Origin: Belnapia arida | GTDB lineage: Bacteria > Pseudomonadota > Alphaproteobacteria > Acetobacterales > Acetobacteraceae | Direction of reading: 5' to 3' | Length of the DNA stretch: 64,000 nucleotides | Assembly (NCBI RefSeq): GCF_016773205.1 | Contig: NZ_JAETWB010000003.1 | Location: 1 to 64,000 of the forward strand | Shown here: positions 53,075 to 60,994 of the stretch, piece by piece | Position numbering within the stretch: position 1 is the first letter of the stretch | How the letters are laid out: each line of letters starts with the position of its first letter | Program-made: the position numbers and the translations under genes | The notes under the pieces: generated by a model | What the model was told of the DNA's origin: nothing | The model's database searches: none | What the model saw: only the letters and a program-made list of their open reading frames with translations

Positions 53075-54229
53075 ATGGCGGTGAGGCGCATCGGCATCAT
53101 CATGAACGGCGTGACGGGCCGGATGGGGACGAACCAGCACCTCATCCGCTCGATCGCCGCGATCCGCGCCGATGGCGGCGTCAGGCTGGCGAATGGGGAC
53201 CAGGTGATGCCGGACCCGGTGCTGGTCGGGCGCAATCGGGAGAAGCTGGAGGCGCTGGCGCGGGCGCATGGCGTCGAGCGGGTCTCGACCGATCTCGATG
53301 CCTGCCTCGCCGACCCCAAGGATGAGCTGTTCTTCGACGCGGCGACGACGCAGCTGCGGGCGGGGCTGATCGAGCGGGCCATCGCGGCGGGCAAGCACGT
53401 CTATGTGGAGAAGCCGACGGCGGATCGGCTGGAAGATGCGCTGAAGGTCGCGCGGCTCGCCAGGGCGGCGGGCATCAAGCATGGGGTGGTACAGGACAAG
53501 CTGTTCCTGTCCGGGCTGCGCAAGCTGAAGATGGTGATCGACAGCGGCTTCCTCGGGCGCATCTGCGCGGTGAAGGGCGAGTTCGGCTACTGGGTCTTCG
53601 AAGGCGACCTGCAGCCGGCGCAGCGGCCGAGTTGGAACTACAAGGCGGCGGAGGGCGGGGGCATCATCCTCGATATGCTCTGCCACTGGCGCTACGTCCT
53701 CGACAACCTCTTCGGCGAGGTGGAGTCCGTCTCCTGTCTGGGTGCGACGCATATCCCGGAGCGGATCGGCGAGGATGGCAGGCCCTACAAGGCCGACGTT
53801 GATGATGCGGCCTATGCGACATTCCAGCTGCGGGGCGGCGTCATCGCGCATATCAATTCGAGCTGGGTGACGCGGGTGCGGCGCGACGACCTCGCCACCT
53901 TCCAGGTCGATGGGACGCATGGCAGCGCCGTCGCCGGGTTGCAGCGGTGCTGGACGCAGAGCCGCGTCAATACGCCGAAGCCGGTGTGGAACCCCGACAT
54001 CCCGCAGGCGATCGACTTCTTCGGCGGCTGGCAGGAGGTGCCCAGCACGCAGGACTATCCGAACGGCTTCCGCGTGCAGTGGGAGATATTCCTGCGCCAC
54101 CTCGCCGGCGAGAGTGCGAGCTTCCCGTGGGACCTCTTCGCCGGGGCGAAGGGGGTGCAGCTGGCGGAGGCCGGGCTGCGCAGCTGGCGAGAGCGGCGGT
54201 GGATCGATATCCCGACGCTGGAGGGCTGA
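53075..54229 (+). CDS. Gfo/Idh/MocA-family oxidoreductase
   Basis: 384 aa. IGIIMNGVTGRMGTNQHLIR is the NAD(P)-binding loop, HVYVEKPTADRLEDAL the EKP motif with the catalytic-region Lys, and YKAAEGGGIILDMLCHWRY carries the Asp/His pair. It oxidises a sugar, inositol-like or sugar-acid hydroxyl. It is first of a three-gene cassette with DUF993 and a TIM-barrel isomerase, with a 3-base gap to the next gene. Confidence 0.9.
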   Translation: MAVRRIGIIMNGVTGRMGTNQHLIRSIAAIRADGGVRLANGDQVMPDPVLVGRNREKLEALARAHGVERVSTDLDACLADPKDELFFDAATTQLRAGLIERAIAAGKHVYVEKPTADRLEDALKVARLARAAGIKHGVVQDKLFLSGLRKLKMVIDSGFLGRICAVKGEFGYWVFEGDLQPAQRPSWNYKAAEGGGIILDMLCHWRYVLDNLFGEVESVSCLGATHIPERIGEDGRPYKADVDDAAYATFQLRGGVIAHINSSWVTRVRRDDLATFQVDGTHGSAVAGLQRCWTQSRVNTPKPVWNPDIPQAIDFFGGWQEVPSTQDYPNGFRVQWEIFLRHLAGESASFPWDLFAGAKGVQLAEAGLRSWRERRWIDIPTLEG

Positions 54230-54232
54230 GCA

Positions 54233-55390
54233 ATGGTGAGCATCGACCTGCCGAAGGGCAATGGCATCGAGCGGTTCACGTTGAGCGAGCCGCGTGTGTT
54301 CCCGAAGGCGCATCCGCCGTTTCCGCGCATTGCCCTCGCCGCAGCGCATGTGGTGGCCGACCCACGTGCGGAGCAGGACCCCTGGCTCGACATCAAGGTG
54401 GATTGGGACCGTACCATCGACTTCCGGCGGCATCTCTGGTCGCTCGGGCTCGGCGTGGCCGAGGCCATGGATACGGCGCAGCGCGGGATGGGGCTCGACT
54501 GGGCGGGGGCGCAGGAGCTGGTGCGGCGCAGCCTGGAGGCGATGCGCGACGTGCCGGGGGCGGTGATGGCGAGCGGGGCGGGGACGGATCATCTCGCGCC
54601 GGGGCCGGATGTCTCCGTCGATGACGTGATCAAGGCCTATGAGGAGCAGTGCGAGGCCATCGAGGCGATGGGCGGGCGCATCATCCTGATGGCGTCGCGG
54701 GCGCTGGCGAAGGCGGCGCGGGGGCCGGCCGATTACGAGCGGGTCTATGCCCGCATCCTGTCGCAGGTGAAGGAGCCGGTGATCATCCACTGGCTCGGCG
54801 AGATGTTCGACCCGGCGCTCGAGGGGTATTGGGGCAATGCCGAGCACTACAAGGCGATGGAGACGGCGCTGGCCGTCATCGCCGGACATGCCGCGAAGGT
54901 GGATGGGGTGAAGATCTCGCTGCTCGACAAGGAAAAGGAGATCGCTATGCGGCGCCGCCTGCCGGCCGGCGTGCGGATGTATACGGGCGACGACTTCAAC
55001 TATGCCGAGCTGATCGCGGGGGATGCCGAGGGGCATTCCGATGCGCTGCTCGGCATCTTCGACCCGATCGCGCCGGCGGTGGGGGGGGCGCTGGCGGCGT
55101 TGCAGGCGGGCGACCTGCCGGGCTTCCACGGCGTCCTGGCGCCGACGGTGCCGCTGAGCCGGCATATCTTCCGGGCGCCGACGCGCTTCTACAAGACGGG
55201 CGTGGTGTTCATGGCTTGGCTCAACGGGCACCAAGAGCATTTCACCATGCTGGGCGGGCAGCAATCGACGCGGAGCATCGGGCATCTGGCCGAGCTGTTC
55301 CGGCTGGCGGATGCGGCGGGGCTGCTGCAGGACCCGGAGATGGCGGTGGCGCGGATGCGGGCGCTGCTCGCGGTGCATGGCGTCGCGTGA
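54233..55390 (+). CDS. DUF993 family protein (DHDPS-like TIM barrel)
   Basis: 385 aa. FPRIALAAAHVVADPRAEQDPWL, VPGAVMASGAGTDHL, VKEPVIIHWLGEMFDPALEGYW and VDGVKISLLDKEKE are the recognisable DUF993 segments; the Lys in GVKISLLD occupies the place of the Schiff-base Lys of the aldolase superfamily. It is probably a class I aldolase acting on the product of the neighbouring dehydrogenase. No characterised member is known to me. Confidence 0.82.
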   Translation: MVSIDLPKGNGIERFTLSEPRVFPKAHPPFPRIALAAAHVVADPRAEQDPWLDIKVDWDRTIDFRRHLWSLGLGVAEAMDTAQRGMGLDWAGAQELVRRSLEAMRDVPGAVMASGAGTDHLAPGPDVSVDDVIKAYEEQCEAIEAMGGRIILMASRALAKAARGPADYERVYARILSQVKEPVIIHWLGEMFDPALEGYWGNAEHYKAMETALAVIAGHAAKVDGVKISLLDKEKEIAMRRRLPAGVRMYTGDDFNYAELIAGDAEGHSDALLGIFDPIAPAVGGALAALQAGDLPGFHGVLAPTVPLSRHIFRAPTRFYKTGVVFMAWLNGHQEHFTMLGGQQSTRSIGHLAELFRLADAAGLLQDPEMAVARMRALLAVHGVA

Positions 55391-56196
55391 TGACGGGGCT
55401 GTCACTCAACACCGTCACCGTCAGGGACCGGTGGAGCCTCGCGCAATGCATCGAGGGCTGTGCGCGGCATGGCATCCCAGGCATCTCGCCCTGGCGGGAC
55501 AAGCTTGGCGAGATGGGCGTGGCGGCGGCGGCGCGGCGCATCCGGGAGGCGGGGCTGTTCGTCTCGGGGCTTTGCCGCGGGGGGATGTTCCCGGCGGCGG
55601 ATGCGGCGGGGCGCAGGGCTGCCATCGAGGACAACCTGCGGGCCATCGAGGAGGCGGCGGCCATCGGGGCGCGGTGCCTGGTCGTGCTGGGAGGCGGGTT
55701 GCCGGCGGGGTCGAAGGACCTGCCGGGGGCGCGGGCGATGTTCAGGGATGGGCTCGCCGAGGTGCTGCCGGCGGCACGGGCGGCGGGCGTGACCATCGCG
55801 CTGGAGCCGCTGCATCCGATGACCTGCGCGGATCGGAGCGTGCTGAGCACACTGGGGCAAGCGCTCGACCTCGCGGAGGAATTCGGCGAGGGGGTCGGGA
55901 TCGCGCTCGATGTCTACCATGTCTGGTGGGACCCGGAACTGGAGCGGCAGGTGCGGCGGGCGCGGGGGCGGATCGCCGCCTTCCATGTCTGCGACTGGCT
56001 GGTACCGACCAGCGACCTCGTCTTCGATCGGGGGATGATGGGGGAAGGCGTCATCGACATCCCCCGCATCCGGGCGATGGCGGAGGCGGCGGGCTATGAC
56101 GGCCCGTCCGAGGTCGAGATCCTGTCACGGCGCTGGTGGGCGGAGGAGCCGGACCGGGTGCTGGAGAGGATCGTCGACTGGGGCCGTGGCGCCTAG
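55390..56196 (+). CDS. Sugar-phosphate isomerase/epimerase (xylose-isomerase-like TIM barrel)
   Basis: 268 aa from the ATG at 55390, sharing one base with the DUF993 stop. Metal ligands are expected in IALEPLHPM (Glu), GIALDVYHVWWDPEL (Asp, His), AFHVCDWL (His, Asp) and EVEILSRRWW (Glu), the AP_endonuc_2 pattern. It completes the Gfo/Idh-DUF993-isomerase cassette, probably sugar or inositol catabolism. Its TAG stop is the first part of the palindromic element at 56193. Confidence 0.87.
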   Translation: MTGLSLNTVTVRDRWSLAQCIEGCARHGIPGISPWRDKLGEMGVAAAARRIREAGLFVSGLCRGGMFPAADAAGRRAAIEDNLRAIEEAAAIGARCLVVLGGGLPAGSKDLPGARAMFRDGLAEVLPAARAAGVTIALEPLHPMTCADRSVLSTLGQALDLAEEFGEGVGIALDVYHVWWDPELERQVRRARGRIAAFHVCDWLVPTSDLVFDRGMMGEGVIDIPRIRAMAEAAGYDGPSEVEILSRRWWAEEPDRVLERIVDWGRGA

Positions 56197-56299
56197 AGCG
56201 GTTCCATTCTTATCGGCTCACGGATCCCACTCTAGCCTGTTGTTGGCACGAGCAAGTTACTCCGATCATGTGAATCCACCTGATCGGAGTTTGCTCTAG
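56193..56299. repeat. Palindromic intergenic element that supplies both flanking stop codons
   Basis: A block of visibly lower GC made of two units. CTAGAG (56193-56198) and CTCTAG (56230-56235) bracket the first. The second is GAGCAAGTTACTCCGATCA (56250-56268) against TGATCGGAGTTTGCTC (56281-56296), 16 paired bases with a 3-base GTT bulge, closed by CTAG. TAG stops of both convergent genes fall in the outer CTAG ends. It resembles palindromic intergenic repeats of alphaproteobacteria and could end transcription in both directions. Confidence 0.7.
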
Positions 56300-57561
56300 T
56301 CGATCCAGCCCAGGGCGCGCAGGCGGTCGCCCTCGCCCTGCAGGAAGCGTTCGCCGATATCGCTCCGCCAGCGCATCTCGGGAGCAATGACATTGCGGGC
56401 GCGGGTGCGGGCGGCCCCCTGCGCCTCCCCCACCGTGGCGCCGGTGCCGGTGACGATCATGGCGTGGCCCGACCGCCGGCGGATGAGGAACTGGCCCTCC
56501 GCGTCGCGGCGGAGATCGACCGGATGGTAGTGGCCCAGTTCATTGGCGGCGGGCGGCTCGCGGTAGAAGAGCGGCACGTCGTCGGCCGGCGTCGCCGCAT
56601 GGTCCACGGCTGGGAAGGGCGGCACGGTCAGCACCAGGGCGACCGACCAGCCGGGCGTCGTGGCGAAGCCCTCGGTGCCGCCCTCGGCCATGCGGCGGAA
56701 CAAGTCGCCCCAGCCCTCGCGCTGCATCGCGGCCAGCACGGCGAAGCCGGGATTGCCGAAGCGGCAGGTGAATTCCAGCGGCAGCGGCCCGCGCTCGTCC
56801 ACCATCAGGTTGAGGTTGACGTAGCCGACATGGCCGGCCTCGGCGAGGCGTGGAGCGATGCGGCCGAGCGTCGCCTCGAACAGCCGCTCGCCGCCCTCAT
56901 AGCTGGCGAGCGTGCCCATCTCGCCCGTCATCTCGCCCATCTCGCCGGGGAAGAAGCGCTTGTGCTCGAAGTCGATGCAGGCGGGGCGGAGGAAGCGCCG
57001 GCCGTCGAAATAGGCGCCGACGCCGACCTCGACGCCCTCCAGCCGCTCCTGCAGCAGCACCCGGCCGGGGCCGGCACGGCGCAGCATGTAGGCGAGGTCG
57101 AGCCCGTCCGGGTGCTCGCCGACGAAGGTCGGCAGGCGGCTGTCGTCGAATTTCAGCACGTGGCGGCCTGAGGCCCTGGCGAGCCAGGCCAGGGCCTCAG
57201 CAGGACCGTCGAAGGCCTGGCTGCCGGCCATCGGCAGGCCGTGCTCGCGCAGCACCGCCTGGCCGAAGGCGCGGTCGTTCTCCAGCCGGTCGCCGAAGGC
57301 GCTGCCGCCGATGACCCGGTAGCCGTCGCGGCGGAGCGCATCGGCGACCTCGCCGCGATCGGCCCGCTCGAACAGGATGATGCCGTCGCGGCCGACCCAG
57401 GGGAGTTCCTGCCGCCAGTCGGGCACGGTTTCGATCAGGCCGTCGAAGGCGCGCTCCTCGGGGCGGTCCTCGGCATGCACGCACACCTCGTGGCCCTCGC
57501 GCATGAGGGCGAGGTAGATGTCGCCGAGATACACGCGTGGCCCGATCGCCAGGATCCGCAT
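56296..57561 (-). CDS. PurD-like ATP-grasp ligase
   Basis: 421 aa, similar in size to phosphoribosylamine-glycine ligase. The N-terminus (MRILAIGPRVYLGDIYLALM) lacks the GGREHA motif of true PurD. The ATP-grasp core is visible (HVLKFDDSRLPTFVG, LLQERLEGVEVGVGAYFDG, GYVNLNLMVDERGPLPLEF, CRFGNPGF with metal-binding Glu/Asn). Such enzymes join a carboxylate to an amine. It is the last gene of a seven-gene glycan/YcaO operon, so it more likely conjugates an amino sugar or amino acid than makes purines. Confidence 0.82.
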   Translation of the reverse strand: MRILAIGPRVYLGDIYLALMREGHEVCVHAEDRPEERAFDGLIETVPDWRQELPWVGRDGIILFERADRGEVADALRRDGYRVIGGSAFGDRLENDRAFGQAVLREHGLPMAGSQAFDGPAEALAWLARASGRHVLKFDDSRLPTFVGEHPDGLDLAYMLRRAGPGRVLLQERLEGVEVGVGAYFDGRRFLRPACIDFEHKRFFPGEMGEMTGEMGTLASYEGGERLFEATLGRIAPRLAEAGHVGYVNLNLMVDERGPLPLEFTCRFGNPGFAVLAAMQREGWGDLFRRMAEGGTEGFATTPGWSVALVLTVPPFPAVDHAATPADDVPLFYREPPAANELGHYHPVDLRRDAEGQFLIRRRSGHAMIVTGTGATVGEAQGAARTRARNVIAPEMRWRSDIGERFLQGEGDRLRALGWID

Positions 57562-57582
57562 CGGCCTCTGCTCCCCGGATGG

Positions 57583-59190
57583 CTACGGGCCCGGAACGCC
57601 CCCGAGGGGTGACGGTTCGGCTGGCGATGGGGCTTCGGCCATCCGCATTACGATCGGCACGGCGAGGAGCAGGGGCAGCCAGATGGGCAATGCGACGATA
57701 ACCGGGAAGGGTCCGCCGGCGGCGAGCAGGGCGAGGCTGGCGAGGCCGGCCCCCATGCTTACGCGCAGCCGCCATGCCGTCCTGGCGAGGGGCAGGCGAC
57801 GGCCGTCGCGCTGCTGCGAGGCCCATCCGGCGGATGGCCGCATCGCGCTGGTCAGGATGAGCGCCGTACGCTCCGCGGCCATGATCGCATCGGCGGCAAG
57901 CGCGGCGGCGACCTCGTGGAGGATGGGGCCGAGGCGGCGGAGGCGCGGACCGGGACGCAGCAGGGCCTCGGCATGGCCGGCGAGCTTCGGCAGGTTGAGC
58001 ATCAGGAAGCCGGAGGCGAGCAGGAGGAGCAGGGCGGCGCGTGGCGTGCCCTCGCCGCCGCCGGTCGCGGCGTTGATCGCGGCGAGCGGCAGCAGGGCGA
58101 ACCAGAAGGGCGTCAGCGCATAGTGCAGGATGGCCTGCAGCATCTGCAGCCGGCCCAGCCGGCCGAGGTCGGGGCGCTGCAGCAGGTGGCGGTACTGCAG
58201 GTTGCCGCGCGCCCAGCGGATGTCGCGGTCGAGGCAGGCGAGCAGGTCGGGCGGGTGCCGCTCGAAGCTGCCGACATCGTCGGGCAGGACCCGCACCGAC
58301 CAGCCGGCGGCGTGCAGCAGTGCGGCTTCCACAAGGTCATGGCTGAGGATCGCCTCGCCGCCCGGCAGCGTGGGAAGGCGGGCATTGGCGCGAAAGGGGG
58401 CGATTCGGATCAGCGCGTTATGGCCCCAGAAGGCACCCTCCGGCCCCTGCCACCAGGCTTGGCCCGTCGCCCAGATGCGCATGCCATGGCGCTGGCCAAG
58501 GCCGAAGGCGCGGGCGAAGCGGGTGGCGTCGCCATGGCCGCGGATGGTGGGCTGGAGGATGGCGAGGCGGCGGTCCGCCTGCATCAGCCGCACGAGGCGC
58601 CTGACCGCCGCGGCGGACATGGCGGAATCCGCGTCGAGCAGCAGCAGGAACTCTTCCGCCGCACCGTGGTCGAGGAAGTCCATCAGGTTGCCGGCCTTGT
58701 AGCCGGTGTTGCAGGCCCGGCGCCGGTAGTGGACCGCGCCCGGCGGGAAGCGGGCGGCGAGGCGGGCGACCGCCTCCGCCTCCTTGAGCGCCGCAGCGCC
58801 GTCCGGCGTGTCGGACAGGATGGCGAGGCGGAAGCGGCCGGACTCGGCGGGCAGGCGGCGCAGCTCCGCCAGCAGGGCGCCGAGCGGCGGCAGGACGGCC
58901 GCCATGTCCTCCAGCCGGACGCAGACGGCGATGACGGTGCGGGCGGTGATCGCCGCGTCCTGCCAGCCGGGCTGGCGCAAGGCGGGCAGCACGGCTGCAA
59001 GCGGGTCGCGGGCGCGCAGGCGGATAGCGATGCCGACCAGCCCCGTCGCCGCGGCAAGGCCGAGCCAGGGCGCGTTGACGGCGAGGCAGGCGAGGATCAG
59101 CGCCTCCCACACCGTCCAGCCGGCGGCGGAGAGCACGTGCCAGCCCAGGCCGACGAGGCCCGCGGCAAGGCCGGCCACCAGCGCCGCCAT
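57583..59190 (-). CDS. MdoH/OpgH-like GT2 glucosyltransferase
   Basis: 535 aa from the ATG at 59190. A conserved-looking arginine-rich lead (ERHALRPRRR) lies upstream, and a CTG at 59247 overlapping the galE stop would include it (554 aa). Two N-terminal and several C-terminal membrane helices surround a GT2 domain: LLLLDADSAMS (DXD), GHNALIRIAPF, GGEAILSHDLVEAALLH and DIRWARGNLQY (R/QXXRW-like). OpgH polymerises periplasmic glucans; opgG is not seen, so the product is uncertain. Confidence 0.83.
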   Translation of the reverse strand: MAALVAGLAAGLVGLGWHVLSAAGWTVWEALILACLAVNAPWLGLAAATGLVGIAIRLRARDPLAAVLPALRQPGWQDAAITARTVIAVCVRLEDMAAVLPPLGALLAELRRLPAESGRFRLAILSDTPDGAAALKEAEAVARLAARFPPGAVHYRRRACNTGYKAGNLMDFLDHGAAEEFLLLLDADSAMSAAAVRRLVRLMQADRRLAILQPTIRGHGDATRFARAFGLGQRHGMRIWATGQAWWQGPEGAFWGHNALIRIAPFRANARLPTLPGGEAILSHDLVEAALLHAAGWSVRVLPDDVGSFERHPPDLLACLDRDIRWARGNLQYRHLLQRPDLGRLGRLQMLQAILHYALTPFWFALLPLAAINAATGGGEGTPRAALLLLLASGFLMLNLPKLAGHAEALLRPGPRLRRLGPILHEVAAALAADAIMAAERTALILTSAMRPSAGWASQQRDGRRLPLARTAWRLRVSMGAGLASLALLAAGGPFPVIVALPIWLPLLLAVPIVMRMAEAPSPAEPSPLGGVPGP

Positions 59191-59243
59191 CAAGCGGCGG
59201 CGCGGGCGCAGCGCATGCCGCTCCCCTGCCAGGGTGGCGGCGC

Positions 59244-60257
59244 TCAGCTCCAGAGGTGCCGCCGATCCTGGTTTGCCATGTGCCGCTCCCAGCGGACGGC
59301 GTCGGCGATGATGGCATCGAGGTCGTTGAAGGCGGGGCGCCAGGCCAGCAGGCCTTGGATGCGCTGCGCCGCCGCGACGACGGCGGGCGGGTCGCCGGGG
59401 CGGCGCGGCGCGATGCGGACCCTGATCCTCGCCCCCGTCGCGTGCTCGACCGCCCGGAGGACGGCGCGCACGGAGTGGCCGCGGCCGTAGCCGCAGTTCA
59501 GCACCACGCTGCCGCCGCCCATGGCGAGGTGGCGCAGCGCCTCGACATGGGCACGCGCGAGGTCGGTGACGTGGATGTAGTCGCGGATGCCGGTGCCGTC
59601 CGGCGTGTCGTAATCCTCGCCATAGATGGCGACCTCCGCCCGCTGGCCGAGCGCCGCCTCGCAGGCCACCTTGATGAGGTGCGTGGCGCCCGGCGCGCGC
59701 TGCCCGGCGCGGCCGGCCGGGTCGGCGCCTGCGACATTGAAGTAGCGCAGCGCGACGATGTCGAGGCGATGCGCCGCCGAGACGGCCAGCAGCAGCTGCT
59801 CTGCGGCATGCTTGGAGGCGCCATAGGGGTTGATCGGGCGGCAGGGTGCATCCTCGTCGACCGGCAGGCGGTCGGGGATGCCGTAGACTGCCGCGGTCGA
59901 CGAGAAGACCAGCCGCGTGACGCCCTCGGCAAGGCAGGCCTCGGCCAGGACCAGTGTATTGGCGAGGTTGTTGCGCCAGTAGCGGGCGGGATCGGTGACG
60001 CTCTCCGGCACGATCAGCGAGCCAGCCATGTGGATGACGGCGCCGATGCCATGGTCGCGCAGCGCCGCACGCAGCGCCGTGGCATCGCCGGTGCTGGCGC
60101 GCACCAGCGGCACCCCGGCCGGCACCGCCTCGGGGCGGCCGGTCGAGAGATCGTCGAACACGACGACGCGCAGGCCCGCATCGAGCAGGGCGAGGACAAC
60201 ATGGCTGCCGATGTATCCGGCACCACCGGTGACAAGGATGGCGTGTCCTTCCGTCAT
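59244..60257 (-). CDS. galE: UDP-glucose 4-epimerase
   Basis: 337 aa from the ATG at 60257, overlapping the deacetylase stop (ATGA). ILVTGGAGYIGSHVVLALL binds NAD, VFSSTAAVYGIP and NPYGASKHAAEQLL give Ser and YXXXK, and ALRYFNVAGADP is the GalE-specific block. It interconverts UDP-glucose and UDP-galactose, or the N-acetyl forms, and could supply the two glycosyltransferases of this operon. Confidence 0.93.
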   Translation of the reverse strand: MTEGHAILVTGGAGYIGSHVVLALLDAGLRVVVFDDLSTGRPEAVPAGVPLVRASTGDATALRAALRDHGIGAVIHMAGSLIVPESVTDPARYWRNNLANTLVLAEACLAEGVTRLVFSSTAAVYGIPDRLPVDEDAPCRPINPYGASKHAAEQLLLAVSAAHRLDIVALRYFNVAGADPAGRAGQRAPGATHLIKVACEAALGQRAEVAIYGEDYDTPDGTGIRDYIHVTDLARAHVEALRHLAMGGGSVVLNCGYGRGHSVRAVLRAVEHATGARIRVRIAPRRPGDPPAVVAAAQRIQGLLAWRPAFNDLDAIIADAVRWERHMANQDRRHLWS

Positions 60258-60994
60258 GCCGCGCGCATCCTGATTGGCACCTGGCCTGCCTCGCGGAAGC
60301 GCTCGACCGGCCCGGCGGCGTCGAGCGCCTGGCGAAGCCCAGCCGGCCCGCCGAACTGGAAGCCGAGCTGCGTCGTATAGGCGGCGCAGGCGGCGAGGCG
60401 GGATCCCGCGTCGCCATGCAGGGCGCGCTCCGGCCAGGCGTCCATCACCGCGGCGAAGGGACGTGCCGCTCCGTGCCGAGGGCGTGCCGCATAGGGGAAG
60501 TCGGTCCACCAGAGCACCGGCAGCCCGGCGGGCAGCACCGCCCGGATCGCCGCCACGAGCCGGACGTGATCGACATGCCCGCCCACCGCCTGGGGCGCCA
60601 GCAGCAGGTCTGGCGGCTCCGCCAGCAGAGCCGCCAGCGCATGGGAGAGCGGGGCGAGGATGGCATCCCCCTCGTGCGGCGAACCGAACAGGGCGGCGGC
60701 ATCCGCATAGCCGCGATGCGGCGCTTCCGGGAAGTCGAGCCAGAGCGGCCTTGCGCCGAGCCGGGCGCAGGCTTCGGCATCCTCGGCGCGGCGGATGGCC
60801 ATGTAATCGGCCTCCGGCGGCAGCCCCTTGTCGAGCTGGCAGGCCAGTGCGAAGCCCCCGGGCTCCGGCACCGAGCGGGTGAAGGCAGTGGCGACGGTGA
60901 CGCTCCAACCGGCCTGGGCAAGGTTCGCCAGCGTGCCGCCGCAGGAGAAGGCCGCATCGTCGAGATGCGGCGAAAGGGCGAGCGCGCGCGGCAT
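60254..60994 (-). CDS. PIG-L family N-deacetylase
   Basis: 246 aa from the ATG at 60994, which shares one base with the glycosyltransferase stop; an ATG at 61027 would add 11 residues. ALALSPHLDDAAFSCGGTLA is the zinc-binding PHXDD motif, and APQAVGGHVDHVRLV the HXXH partner. Members deacetylate GlcNAc conjugates, as MshB and BshB do in mycothiol and bacillithiol synthesis. Its place directly after a GT4 gene suggests the same two-step logic. Confidence 0.88.
   Translation of the reverse strand: MPRALALSPHLDDAAFSCGGTLANLAQAGWSVTVATAFTRSVPEPGGFALACQLDKGLPPEADYMAIRRAEDAEACARLGARPLWLDFPEAPHRGYADAAALFGSPHEGDAILAPLSHALAALLAEPPDLLLAPQAVGGHVDHVRLVAAIRAVLPAGLPVLWWTDFPYAARPRHGAARPFAAVMDAWPERALHGDAGSRLAACAAYTTQLGFQFGGPAGLRQALDAAGPVERFREAGQVPIRMRAA

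Noticed and set aside
56296-57561. True purD of the purine pathway
   Set aside because: The N-terminal GGREHA motif is missing and the neighbours are glycan and YcaO genes.
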